From Laspinema palackyanum D2a (lineage in GTDB: Bacteria > Cyanobacteriota > Cyanobacteriia > Cyanobacteriales > Laspinemataceae), in assembly GCA_025370845.1 (NCBI GenBank), contig JAMXFF010000031.1, positions 1 through 64,000 on the forward strand: a stretch of DNA of 64,000 nucleotides, written 5' to 3'. Of the stretch, positions 54,937 to 63,760 are shown piece after piece (the stretch's first letter is position 1; each line of letters begins with the position of its first letter). The notes beneath the pieces were generated by a model. The model made no database searches. It worked only from the letters and a program-made list of their open reading frames with translations, and was not told the origin of the DNA. Both the position numbers and the translations under genes were made by a program.

Positions 54937-56844
54937 TTAAGAGCGTTGCATTTGGCCTAGGGGTGATAATTCCCAGCCAATTTTTTCTTTGAGTTGCTGG
55001 TTTTCTTGTTGGACTTGGGTTAGCTGTTTTTTGATGTCATAAAGATTGGCATTGAGTTGAGAGACCTGCTGCTGCCACTGCAACACTTGCGGATTTTTTT
55101 GCGGGTCCTTATAGCGGGCGATCGCCTCTGTCGCTTGGGCTAAAGAATGTTGCAACTCATCAATCTGCAACTGTTTTTCTGCCGTGACCGACCGGATTTG
55201 TTCTTGCGCTTGTTCTACAGCAACAAAAGTATCCGCCGGTGGCAAAAAGACTTCGACTGGCTCCATCTGTTCGCCATAGCAAATAACTCTCGTTTTTTCA
55301 CCCGAAAGCTGCACCTGGAAACGATTCAGGGTGTCACTTTCCTCTGGCAATTGGACCACTTGACCCAGGCGATCGCAATATTTGCGGTTGTCATGATTCA
55401 CAATCCGAACATAAGACCCCACGGTGAGGGGTTGAGGGGCAGGTTTTTGTTGTTCTAGAGAACGATGGGCCTCGGCCAACTGAATCTCCAGGGCCATCAC
55501 CTTGGCGCTCAACTGCGAATTATCCGCATATTTTAGGGTGCGCTCTTTGGCAGCCATCTCTGAAACTAATGCTTCATAGCGCTGCTGCATTTCCTCAAGT
55601 TGACTGAGCAGTTGTTGATTCTGCTCTTTCAACTGCTCCAAGACCTCATCCGACCGGGTGGTTTCGAGGTGTTCAATCTGTTGTTGGAGCAGGTGAATTT
55701 CTAAATCTTTCTGGGCTTCTTCGTGGATGAGCGTTTGCAGTTGTTGCTTCTCTAGTTCGAGGCGATCGCGCTGCGCTTGCAATCCATGAATCAGGGCCGT
55801 CGCCTTGTCTGCCTCCTTGAGTTGAGCGGTGAGGTCCCGGACTTGCCGTTCGAGTTCAACGAGGCGGTCCGACTGCTGAGGTTGAGGAACCACCGGCGCG
55901 AGTTTTTGCATACTCAGGGCTTTTTGGACATGGCGGTGACGGGCAACAATTGTCCCATCTTCCCCAGCCTCTTGCCGCGCTAAGTTCTGAACACAAGAGC
56001 GAAATTGCTCTGAGCCTGCCTCGTCTAGCCCCAACCCGCGTTCTATCCATTGGAGTTGGGCATCCTCGATGACTTCATCCGGTTCCCCACAGTTGGCGAT
56101 GAACGAGGCGATCGCGGGAGTAGCCTTGTTAGTTCTGGCAGCAGATTGCATCAATTTAGAAACATCCCACTCGGTCAAAACCTCAATTGCTTCGATGAGA
56201 TGGTCCGTCAATACCGGCGATTCTTTAATATGGGCTAACCGCTGTGCTTCGGCTTGCAAGGTGGCGACTGCATCCTCATCGGCCCCGAATTTGCCCGCAA
56301 CCAGTTCCCAGTCTGCTTCACTGACGGGTTGCCCTAGACTGATGCTGCTGTTACGGGCTTTACGGATGCTGTTCACCGTCTGTTTTCCGGTTTTAAGCAG
56401 CTTGACGAGTAGGTTCTCATCGCCAATTTTGGTGAGTTCCTTGAGTGCACTAACGCTCCAAGATTGCACCGATTTGAGGATGAGGCGTTGGATGCGCCGG
56501 TGCTGCGAATCAAACCACTCCGAAATCTGAATCAGGGACCGGGCCATCCAACTCGAACCCCCGAAGTCGGACGAATCGAGCCATTGGTCAAATAACTTTT
56601 CCCCTTTCGCCAAACCATGTTCGAGACAGAGTTCATGTAACAGCCCCCGGAAGCTGCGACCGACTTCTAGGCCACTGGTGAAAGTGTGGTGGACGAAACT
56701 AAAAAACTGGGACAGGGTTGTTTTAGCTTGTTCTTGGAGTCTTTGGGAACCGAAACTCGCGTAGTGGTAATCGGTTTGGAGAACGAAGGGAACAACGGTG
56801 TTCCGCTGGACAAATGCTTGACCTGACTGAATTTGAGCTATCAT
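54937..56844 (-). CDS. Module protein B, copy 2: coiled-coil protein with SH3/KOW-like insert
   Basis: From ATG 56844 (MIAQIQSGQAF) this is 635 aa. The architecture equals copy 1: helical N-terminal half (SSDFGGSSWMARSLIQISEW), first coiled coil, SH3/KOW-like VGSYVRIVNHDNRKYCDRLG, and second coiled coil ending WELSPLGQMQRS. The two copies are mostly identical except for the first 25 residues and scattered sites, so both are probably under selection. Function unknown. Confidence 0.75.
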   Translation of the reverse strand: MIAQIQSGQAFVQRNTVVPFVLQTDYHYASFGSQRLQEQAKTTLSQFFSFVHHTFTSGLEVGRSFRGLLHELCLEHGLAKGEKLFDQWLDSSDFGGSSWMARSLIQISEWFDSQHRRIQRLILKSVQSWSVSALKELTKIGDENLLVKLLKTGKQTVNSIRKARNSSISLGQPVSEADWELVAGKFGADEDAVATLQAEAQRLAHIKESPVLTDHLIEAIEVLTEWDVSKLMQSAARTNKATPAIASFIANCGEPDEVIEDAQLQWIERGLGLDEAGSEQFRSCVQNLARQEAGEDGTIVARHRHVQKALSMQKLAPVVPQPQQSDRLVELERQVRDLTAQLKEADKATALIHGLQAQRDRLELEKQQLQTLIHEEAQKDLEIHLLQQQIEHLETTRSDEVLEQLKEQNQQLLSQLEEMQQRYEALVSEMAAKERTLKYADNSQLSAKVMALEIQLAEAHRSLEQQKPAPQPLTVGSYVRIVNHDNRKYCDRLGQVVQLPEESDTLNRFQVQLSGEKTRVICYGEQMEPVEVFLPPADTFVAVEQAQEQIRSVTAEKQLQIDELQHSLAQATEAIARYKDPQKNPQVLQWQQQVSQLNANLYDIKKQLTQVQQENQQLKEKIGWELSPLGQMQRS

Positions 56845-57316
56845 GGTTGTGAATTTTTTGATTTGTCGGTCTCCCGTTAGCGCGGGAGACTTTTTCGTTT
56901 TTAAACAGCGACTTGGCTTTTTCCAGTTCAAACCTTGGCGATGCTTGAGCACGTCGGCTTGAGTGTCTAGTGGCTGGCATCAAGTCCTAGAGCCTGACTC
57001 GGGTAAGCCTTAACCGTATTTGGCTAAGAACAACCGGGTCAGTCCACCTTGCTGCCTTCTCAAAATCCTGGAAAATATAAAATGACTGAAATGAAATCGG
57101 TTTGGTCGAATGCTGCCTTCCTTATAGCTAATTTTTCGGGTTTTGTCAAGGTCAAAGCAAAAGTGCCTAAAGCCTTGCCCGCAAATAGTTTTAGCTATTT
57201 TTGGCTCTCGAAATAAAAATTAAGAAAAGTAAACAAATTGTGGAAAAAGTGAAAGCGCTTTGCTATTTGTCGGAAATTGACCGCACAATAGATTGGGAGA
57301 GCATAGAAGGTAAAGT
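56845..57316. other. Divergent intergenic region of module copy 2
   Basis: No gene. It separates the coiled-coil gene from the HTH regulator and should hold both promoters. AGAAGG is placed 7 bases before the GTG start of the regulator. Confidence 0.5.
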
Positions 57317-58108
57317 GTGACGAGTAAAAGCGAGAGACTGTCAGATTTGTTGCTGTTTCTGGAAAGTCAGATGTTGGCCCCACCAGAGGAGCGTGAATCC
57401 GTCTTGCTCGAATACTTGAATCGAGTGGGGCCAACTAGCAGCGTGACTAGCTTAAAGCGCTGGAAAGCGGGCGAGCAATTTCCTTGGCGCTCGAAGCGGA
57501 TTTTGTTGGCACAGGCTATCGGCTGCACCCACCCCGAACTGGACCGATTTTTGCTCAAGGAAGAACCTAAAAATCCTCAAGAATTTTTTGCCCGACTGCC
57601 TGAGTTGCTGCCGGAGTACCGCAGCCGAAAAGCTGAACTCAAAATTTTGGTGAGTTCTGAGTTGCAAATTTTGGATGGGATGGAAGTCTTAAATCATCAA
57701 CTCATGCAGATGAACCAACGGAGTCCGTTTAGTTTATCTAGGAAGTTGCTGGGTATCTTAGAAAATCTAATTGGTTTGCTTGATATCGAATCAATGGTAC
57801 TTTTAAAGGCTAATCTTTCTAAAACTATTGAGCTTAAATTAAAACAGTTAAATCTAAACTCAGAGCAGGAGTCAAGACCAGGCCAGACTTTTTCTGCTAT
57901 TTTTGCTAATAAAAATCTAGGCCAACTTTCTGAGGATACTCAGATTCCCCTTGCCCGATTGGAAGCTATCGCCAAACTCCAAGTCAAACCTTCGGACCAA
58001 GAACTTTCTTTGCTAGAAGGATTTTTAGAGGTATCTTTGGAAGAACTTATCCGAATTAGAGCCACAACCCAATATCAAACTAAGGATGTCAATGGAGGAG
58101 TAAAATAA
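57317..58108 (+). CDS. HTH regulator of the accessory module, copy 2
   Basis: A 263-aa protein starting at GTG. It has the same plan as the regulator at 25246 (N-terminal helix, helix-turn-helix around VTSLKRWKAGEQFPWRSKRI, helical middle with LLDIESMVLL, second HTH-like end LSEDTQIPLARLEAIAKL), but the sequence is much more diverged than the coiled-coil pair. This suggests each regulator is adapted to its own copy. It ends 1 base before the next gene. Confidence 0.65.
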   Translation: MTSKSERLSDLLLFLESQMLAPPEERESVLLEYLNRVGPTSSVTSLKRWKAGEQFPWRSKRILLAQAIGCTHPELDRFLLKEEPKNPQEFFARLPELLPEYRSRKAELKILVSSELQILDGMEVLNHQLMQMNQRSPFSLSRKLLGILENLIGLLDIESMVLLKANLSKTIELKLKQLNLNSEQESRPGQTFSAIFANKNLGQLSEDTQIPLARLEAIAKLQVKPSDQELSLLEGFLEVSLEELIRIRATTQYQTKDVNGGVK

Positions 58109-58109
58109 C

Positions 58110-58823
58110 ATGGACAAATCCAACTTTATGCAACTATTTCCAGGCTGTAACTGGATTGCTAGTCATGCTGAAAGTCACACGGCGATTGTCCAAGCCGGAA
58201 GTTGGAACGCAGCTATTGAGATTCATAAAACTTATTTTCAGGCGTTAGCCAGACTCGCCCGCGATTTAGGAAAGCGAGAAATTCGCATTGAACATAACGA
58301 CCCGAGCAAGCCTCCATTGCGGGTGATGGCGGATTTTGCTAACTGTGGTCAAGAAGAAAGCGGATTTACCAATGAAGGTAACCTAAATTGGAAGTCGCTT
58401 CTTAAACAATATTCTCTAGCGCGCTTCTCGAAAATATGGAGCGATTTTGAGTTAGATTTTAATGCATTCAATCAATCGGCCAACGCTATCTACATCAGTC
58501 AGCTAGAAGACCAGACCAATTTATATGCCAATCGCACGGCGTTGTTAGCCCAAAGCAAAAAACCCAAAGAGTTCTTGGGACAATCGGCTTGTGCCTTAAA
58601 TGATGAAGAAGAACTGGCCCGTCGCTGCCATTTAATTTACAATGATGGCGGACTCAATGAATATGGATACTCAGCATTACGTTGGTTTCGCGAACCCAGC
58701 ACAGGCTTTTGGCGGCGCAAGCGCATGAACTTTATCAGCAATTTTCGCAAGCTCGAATATCTGGGCGAATTGTGCTGGATTGGCGAAGTTTTAGTGGCTG
58801 AAGAAACCGGAAGTATTCTCTAG
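58110..58823 (+). CDS. PAS-like protein of the accessory module, copy 2
   Basis: A 237-aa soluble protein. The C-terminal half has a PAS-like pattern (LYANRTALLAQSKKPKEFLG, then LNEYGYSALRWFREP, and LGELCWIGEVLVAEE). The N-terminal half (GCNWIASHAESHTAIVQAGS; HKTYFQALARLARDL) is unassigned. It sits in the same slot as the PAS-like gene of copy 1. GGAGGAG precedes the ATG by about 9 bases. Probably a sensor; no output domain. Confidence 0.6.
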   Translation: MDKSNFMQLFPGCNWIASHAESHTAIVQAGSWNAAIEIHKTYFQALARLARDLGKREIRIEHNDPSKPPLRVMADFANCGQEESGFTNEGNLNWKSLLKQYSLARFSKIWSDFELDFNAFNQSANAIYISQLEDQTNLYANRTALLAQSKKPKEFLGQSACALNDEEELARRCHLIYNDGGLNEYGYSALRWFREPSTGFWRRKRMNFISNFRKLEYLGELCWIGEVLVAEETGSIL

Positions 58824-58827
58824 GCAA

Positions 58828-59427
58828 ATGTCACCTAAAATAATACCGAATCTGGAACTGTTAGAGCGCAATCGCCTTGAAGAATTGGTTGCGCTCTATC
58901 GTGCCGTGTTTGCTGAACCACCTTCGTCTCAATGGTGGTCAAAAGAATCGGTCATAGCCATGTTCGAGCGCTACTTCCAGACTGGCTCCGTGCTGGGTGC
59001 ATTCAGTGGCGATAGCTTAGTTGGTTTTGCCGTAGTTCAACCGCTGGCCGTAGCTTCCATCATTGGTCAGCAAACCTGGATTGAACCCGAACAAAAATGG
59101 CGGCTGCTCGATTGGCAATTGCTAGATGAGTTCGGGTTGCTTCCCGATTGTGGTTACTTGGCGGATTTGGGCGTTGCTGCCAGTCACCGGCAACAGGGAA
59201 TCGCCAGTGAGTTGGTGCGCTTAGGGTGGAAGCACTATCCCGACAAACCGATGCTGTTGCGGGTGAGCGCTTGCAAGAGTGAGGCGATCGCCCTCTACCT
59301 GAAACTAGGATTTGCCAGGTTACCCGGACTCGAACAGCGACCAGAGTATCGGCAACAGGATGGCAGCCTTAAGACTGAACGCAAGTTCTTGATGCTCAAG
59401 GATACAACGAGTTTGAGCGGATATTGA
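58828..59427 (+). CDS. GNAT-family N-acetyltransferase
   Basis: A 199-aa acetyltransferase of the GNAT fold. The acetyl-CoA loop is RQQGIASEL in motif A, preceded by the strand CGYLADLGVAASH, and followed by PMLLRVSACKSEAIALYLKL and GFARLPGLEQ. The substrate is unknown. This is the only intact copy; remnants lie at 28050, 28935, 59510 and 60255. It is 4 bases after the PAS-like gene and likely in the same transcript. Confidence 0.85.
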   Translation: MSPKIIPNLELLERNRLEELVALYRAVFAEPPSSQWWSKESVIAMFERYFQTGSVLGAFSGDSLVGFAVVQPLAVASIIGQQTWIEPEQKWRLLDWQLLDEFGLLPDCGYLADLGVAASHRQQGIASELVRLGWKHYPDKPMLLRVSACKSEAIALYLKLGFARLPGLEQRPEYRQQDGSLKTERKFLMLKDTTSLSGY

Positions 59428-59458
59428 GGCGATCGCCTCCCAAGTCACTTCTTTATTT

Positions 59459-59623
59459 TGGCCGGTATCAACCATTGGGGGTGCGATCGCTCGTAATTTA
59501 AACCAGCATCTAGGAGGATACCCGGACTCGAACAGCGACCAGAGTATCAACAACAGGATGGCTCACTCAAAACTGAACCCAAGTTTTTGATGGTCAAGGG
59601 TGTCGTTAGTTCGAGTCGATGAG
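59459..59623 (+). pseudogene. Repeated linker plus GNAT 3' tail duplicate
   Basis: A linker with GCCGGTATCA and a HIP1 site (also at about 29247 and 60459) leads into a second copy of the last 35 codons of the GNAT gene (PGLEQRPEYQQQDGSLKTEP). It has no start or acetyl-CoA loop. Confidence 0.6.
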
Positions 59624-59681
59624 GATGGGCAAATCGATTTTGCCATAATCTTTACTTCTGCCGATGCAGGAACTAATTTGG

Positions 59682-60197
59682 TCAGTCAGCCGAATCTGAA
59701 ACGATTGGATCTAATAACGTTGAGGCAACAGAAAGGTGAAACTCATTACCTGCATCTTGCAGTTGAAAATCAATAATAAACCGTTTATGCTCGTCAAAGA
59801 ATTGCTGTTTTCGAGCAATGAGTCCGTCAATAATCCCCCGTGCGTCTTTTTGAGCCAACGGGTCATCCCCTTTCAAGGCTACTTCCATGAACTCATCAAT
59901 AATGGCTGCCTGCTCATCCTCTGGCATCAAGGTTAAGTTCCAGGCAATCACCGCAAGATGGAACATTTTCTCCCGCTCACTCCAATTATCGATAAAGGCG
60001 AGATAAGGCTCAACAAATGCCTTCAACACCTCAGACATTTTGACTTCACCTTTCGGATTCATCATCATATCCGCGAAATGCTCACCCAATGGTCCTTCCT
60101 GGAGCTTCTGCTGCAACTTCTCCAGTCTTTTTTGATGACTTTTGTTTGTCCGTTGTTGCTTGAGAATTTCACCAAAGGCTTTAGATTTTCTTGCCAT
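59682..60197 (-). CDS. Module protein, 171 aa, copy 2 (unknown)
   Basis: Starts at ATG 60197 with the same GGAGGAG site as copy 1 (28362-28877). MARKSKAFGEILKQQ and the final DFQLQDAGNEFHLSVAST are shared; the middle differs more. Helical, charged, no recognised domain. Divergent from the GNAT remnant beside it. Confidence 0.7.
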   Translation of the reverse strand: MARKSKAFGEILKQQRTNKSHQKRLEKLQQKLQEGPLGEHFADMMMNPKGEVKMSEVLKAFVEPYLAFIDNWSEREKMFHLAVIAWNLTLMPEDEQAAIIDEFMEVALKGDDPLAQKDARGIIDGLIARKQQFFDEHKRFIIDFQLQDAGNEFHLSVASTLLDPIVSDSAD

Positions 60198-60254
60198 AAA
60201 AATCTCCTCCATCGCTTGAGCTTAATTTTACCACTCTACATTGAGCCGGTAAAA

Positions 60255-60430
60255 TAGGGGCAATGTCCAGGTACTACTTCCAGACCGGCTCGGCGTGGGG
60301 TGCGCTTAGTGGCGAGAACTTAGTTGGTTCTGCCGTGGTGCAAGCAGTATCCCGACAAATCGATGCGGTTGCGGTTGCGGATGAGGGCTTGCCAGACTGA
60401 TGCGATAGCCTACGGCATAGCTTCGCTTAC
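60255..60430 (+). pseudogene. GNAT remnant with the shared internal deletion
   Basis: Matches 28935-29090: a YYFQTGS-like start, then at about 60345 the jump to the YPDKS equivalent with an extra base. It ends in the small dispersed element with GGCATAGCTTCGCTTACC. Not translatable. Confidence 0.6.
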
Positions 60431-60519
60431 CGCCACCCAAGCCGTTCCTCTACTTTTGCTGGTATCAGCCATTGCAGTGGCGATCGCTCATAATTTGAAC
60501 CAGCATCTAGAAACCAACT

Positions 60520-60867
60520 ATGCCCGCTAATTTGAACTACAAAACTGCCATCATCACCGGCGCATCTTCCGGCATCGGACGGGCCACGGCTTTACTATTG
60601 GCTGAGGCGGGCGTTCAGGTCGTGCTCGTTTCCCGCCGGGGGGATGCGCTGCAAGAACTCGCAGACCAGATTTTCGCTGGGGGCGGGACGGCGATCGCAA
60701 TTTCCACGAATATTACCAATTGCCAACAAGTTCAAGCAATGGTGTCAACGGTCCTGGACAAGTTCGGTCGTATTGATGTCCTGGTGAACTCTGCTGGACT
60801 GATTGACGTGGCCCCTACCATTGAGGCGAGTGTGGAGCGGTGGCAAGAACTGATTCAGGTAAGCTAA
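60520..60867 (+). pseudogene. SDR copy 2, 5' part, split by the tnpB element
   Basis: Codons 1-113 of an SDR nearly identical to 27032-27781, with TGASSGIGRA and LVNSAGLI. After ELIQ at 60858 the frame runs into the transposon and stops. Joining 60858 to 62177 restores a continuous frame of 250 residues. Confidence 0.88.
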
Positions 60868-61010
60868 CCCCCGGCTGAAGCACGGGGGCTTTCGCCCTCG
60901 CTCGACAGTCTTGGGTCTTGTGGTAGCCCTGAATCATCACGGTTCAAAGAACACGCTAGATCCGAGCCTCCGGGCTGGCTTACAAAAACAGCCCCAATCT
61001 TAGAAATATT
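60859..61010 (-). ncRNA. Probable omega/reRNA scaffold at the tnpB 3' end
   Basis: TnpB proteins use an RNA from the end of tnpB and the right end of the element, with the guide read from the adjacent host DNA. Here that RNA would end with the CCCCCG/CGGGGG stem and take its guide from the SDR sequence left of 60859 (minus strand CTGAATCAGTTCTTGCCA). The 5' boundary is a guess. Confidence 0.4.
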
Positions 61011-62072
61011 GATTGCCCCATTCAAGTCAGCGTCACCGTGCCAACCACAATTACCACACTTAAACCGCTTGTCACTTCTCAGCCCAATATGGTTGCAGAC
61101 GTGGCAAGTTTGACTGGTGTAGGCAGGTGGGACGGCAACCAGTTCGACCCCTGCCTTAATTGCTTTATAAGTCAGGAACAACCGCAACTGGTAAAACGCC
61201 CAACTGTTCGAGCGTCTACGTTCCGTCTTGTGCCTGGGCTCCTGGTTGGTACGTTCTCGAATGCCCGTCAAATCTTCAATCGCAATTACGGCATTGCTGG
61301 CTTTGGCTGTATCAATGACTTTCTTGCTGATGTTGTGGTTCAACCACTGTTGATAGCGCCGCTCTCTGCCCGACAGCCGTTTCAAGATCTGTCTCGCTCG
61401 TCTGCGAGTAGACCGTGTGCCTTTCGAGGCTTTGCGTTGGAGCGATGCTCTTACTCTGGAAAACTTATCCCTAACCTGTTGAATCTCTTTTCCATCCCAT
61501 TTCTCTCCATCAGAAGTAACGGCGATGTCTCTACGCCCAAAGTCAACCCCTATCACCTTGCCCGACTTGGTTGGTTCCGGGGTTTTATCGGTCAACTGAA
61601 TATGGATATAAAACAGACCGTCACGATGCTTGCAGAGTTGAGCCGAAGTGGGCTTGCGCCCTTTCAACTTGCCAGCCTGATAATTAGCAAGCACAACGGG
61701 GATATGTTCTCTGCCACCCAGCAACGTCAGACTGACAGTCTTATCCTTCTCCCTGAAATCGAAAATCCGGGCATCGTAATCAGCCGATGTTGGAGCAAAT
61801 GTTTGAACGGGTTTGCCTTGAGTTTTTGCTGCTTTCCGATTCGCTCCAACCCTGGCACACACTCTTACTGCTTGGTTTGCACTCAATCCAAATCGAGAGC
61901 GAATGTCCTGATAAACCATGCTTTGAATCGTGGCCTTACTGGTTATCCCCGGCTTGACCTGTTCGTTGGTATAGTTACAGGCATCTGCAAACGCCCTGAG
62001 CAAATCATCCATTTTGGCGGATTGCTCAGGGGTGGGTTGAAGCTTGCAAACGATAGTGAGGGTTTGTTCCAT
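60864..62072 (-). CDS. tnpB: TnpB RNA-guided nuclease
   Basis: A 402-aa TnpB. The RuvC residues are present: Asp in GVDFGRRDIAV, Glu in AIEDLTGIRE, Asp in DADLNGAINI. A zinc ribbon lies between the last two (CHVCNH and CGNCGWHG). The N-terminal wedge/REC region and the basic helix RRRARQILKRLSGRERR are normal, and length is typical. It should be an active nuclease guided by the element's own RNA that favours retention of the element. Confidence 0.95.
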   Translation of the reverse strand: MEQTLTIVCKLQPTPEQSAKMDDLLRAFADACNYTNEQVKPGITSKATIQSMVYQDIRSRFGLSANQAVRVCARVGANRKAAKTQGKPVQTFAPTSADYDARIFDFREKDKTVSLTLLGGREHIPVVLANYQAGKLKGRKPTSAQLCKHRDGLFYIHIQLTDKTPEPTKSGKVIGVDFGRRDIAVTSDGEKWDGKEIQQVRDKFSRVRASLQRKASKGTRSTRRRARQILKRLSGRERRYQQWLNHNISKKVIDTAKASNAVIAIEDLTGIRERTNQEPRHKTERRRSNSWAFYQLRLFLTYKAIKAGVELVAVPPAYTSQTCHVCNHIGLRSDKRFKCGNCGWHGDADLNGAINISKIGAVFVSQPGGSDLACSLNRDDSGLPQDPRLSSEGESPRASAGG

Positions 62073-62176
62073 TCCATGATTATATCACGTGTGAAGATGA
62101 CGTCGGCTAAAGCCGCTAGTTCGTTTTTCCTCTTTGCTCTGAAGAGACAGGGCTTCCAAACGTATCAGGAGGTTTC

Positions 62177-62590
62177 GTGAACTTGCTGGGAGCGATGTAC
62201 TGTTGTCATGCCGTAGCCCCGGTGATGCAAGAACAACAGCGGGGCCACATCGTCAATGTTTCCTCCGTGGCGGGTCGGACGGCTTCGGCTGGAGTGAGCG
62301 CTTACAATGCCAGCAAGTGGGGTGTGGGTGCGTTCTCGGAAGCGTTGCGCCAGGAACTGTGCAAAAGCGGGGTGCGGGTGACGGTGGTGGAGCCTGGATG
62401 GGTGGAGACGCCACTCTATGAGGAGATTGCGAGTCCAGCCATGCAGGAGCGGGTTAGTCGCTGGCAAGAAGGCATCGGGGAGCCACTGCTGCCAGAGGAT
62501 GTCGCGGGGGCGATCGCATTTGCGCTTTCTCAACCCCAGTGGGTGAATGTCAGCGAGATTTTGCTTAGACTGACGGGGCAGGTGAATTAG
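62177..62590 (+). pseudogene. SDR copy 2, 3' part
   Basis: Codons 114 to the end, with NVSSVAG and YNASK intact and the C-terminus matching copy 1. GTG at 62177 could start translation but the product lacks the nucleotide-binding half. Confidence 0.85.
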
Positions 62591-63760
62591 TTGTGGTGAC
62601 TAGGTGATCCCAGGCCACCTTATTATTATAAAGATGGATTTGGCCGAGGATTTGGTGGTGGTCATTTCAGCAAAGTTTTACGGGACAATAATTTCAGCGT
62701 TTTGTTGAGCTAACAATTTCAGGGATGGGCTAAATCATCGAGGGATGCAACCGTGGGGACGTTGGTTTTCCTCCACATTTTTCAAGTGCTCATTTTGAAC
62801 ACTTAAAAAACGAGCGCCCCCATCCGAGCGCTTATGGAGTTCATCTCAAGTCCCTCGCAGGTAGCCGATCACCTGTGGGGTGCCGTGTGGTACAGGTTGA
62901 CCGATCGCCCAGAATGGAGAGGCTATCTTTTTCAACCCCAATAGGACGACTTGGCATTGAGTCGGAGGCCAGTGGTGTTGGTGATTCATCAGGCGATCGG
63001 TCTTGTGCTGATTGACCCCATCACCTCAAAGAAAGGGGCCATTCTTTCCCTACTCTGTTTTGATTCGGGGGCTAGTTATTTGGGGGATTTCGTTAGGCGT
63101 TAGGTCTCGGTACTGGCTAACTGATCGCCTCGAACGAAGGGGACATCTTTTCCTTGGACAATTAGGAGGACGCGGAATGTGAGTTTAACAGTTGGGCCTC
63201 CCTGTAAAGAAATATTACAAAACAGGCCGGTTCTCGTAAAACCTTACTTCTTTTTCCGAGCAAGGAAATAGAGACAGCACTAAAAGGCGATCGCCGTTGG
63301 CAATAGGGAGGACTAAATCAAATGACATCAAATCTGTTCCCGATGATTTGGGCAAGACTTGGACCGGCATTGCGAAAAGCGTAGCGTCCTTCAGACTGGG
63401 TTGGACTGGGCTGGGTTATGTCAACAAAATATAACTTTATTTTTTGGTGAAATGGTTCACCTGGTAGGTCGTCATAGCATGATGATTATTAGTGGAACCA
63501 GCATGATCAGTTAAAACAGTTCTGGAGTCCTCAATCGGTAACGGTTCTGGGCTTCTCCCGTCCGGGTAATGGGATCTCAATGAGGCAGAGCGATCTCGAC
63601 TGCATAATTTGCCGAACACTCTCCTAGTAAAAGGATAGGAGCGCAGTTTTGCGTGGCCTCAAAACACTCAACCGTTGATTTTATCGGGGTTTGGGGGTTT
63701 TCGTAAAGTTCAGAACGCCCAAAATTATGGGTGCATCAATTTTATTGTGTTGGAGACGTT
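62591..63760. other. Non-coding stretch after the SDR
   Basis: No credible gene over about 1170 bases. A diverged relative of the hairpin repeats lies at about 62603-62668 (TTATTATTATAAAG core, tail with AATTTCAGCG). HIP1-containing segments that each read roughly as GCGATC, then GAAAGGGG, then CATTCTTTCC occur near 62900, 62990 and 63120. A GGTGAA/TTCACC dyad is at 63446-63461. Confidence 0.5.

Larger units (their letters stand above)
60859..62176 (-). mobile_element. IS605-family (IS1341-like) tnpB-only element
   Basis: About 1318 bases inserted in the SDR without a target duplication, as expected for this family. On the minus strand the left end follows flanking TTCAC (62177-62181 complement) and the right end is just after the stem at 60868-60873/60883-60888, ending GTTAGCTTAC. 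A stem CGGCT/AGCCG lies near the other end (62104-62115). There is no tnpA, so movement needs one in trans. Precise excision would restore the gene. Confidence 0.8.

Noticed and set aside
61038..62180. 380-aa plus-strand frame
   Set aside because: Antisense of tnpB, whose RuvC and zinc motifs are clear on the minus strand.
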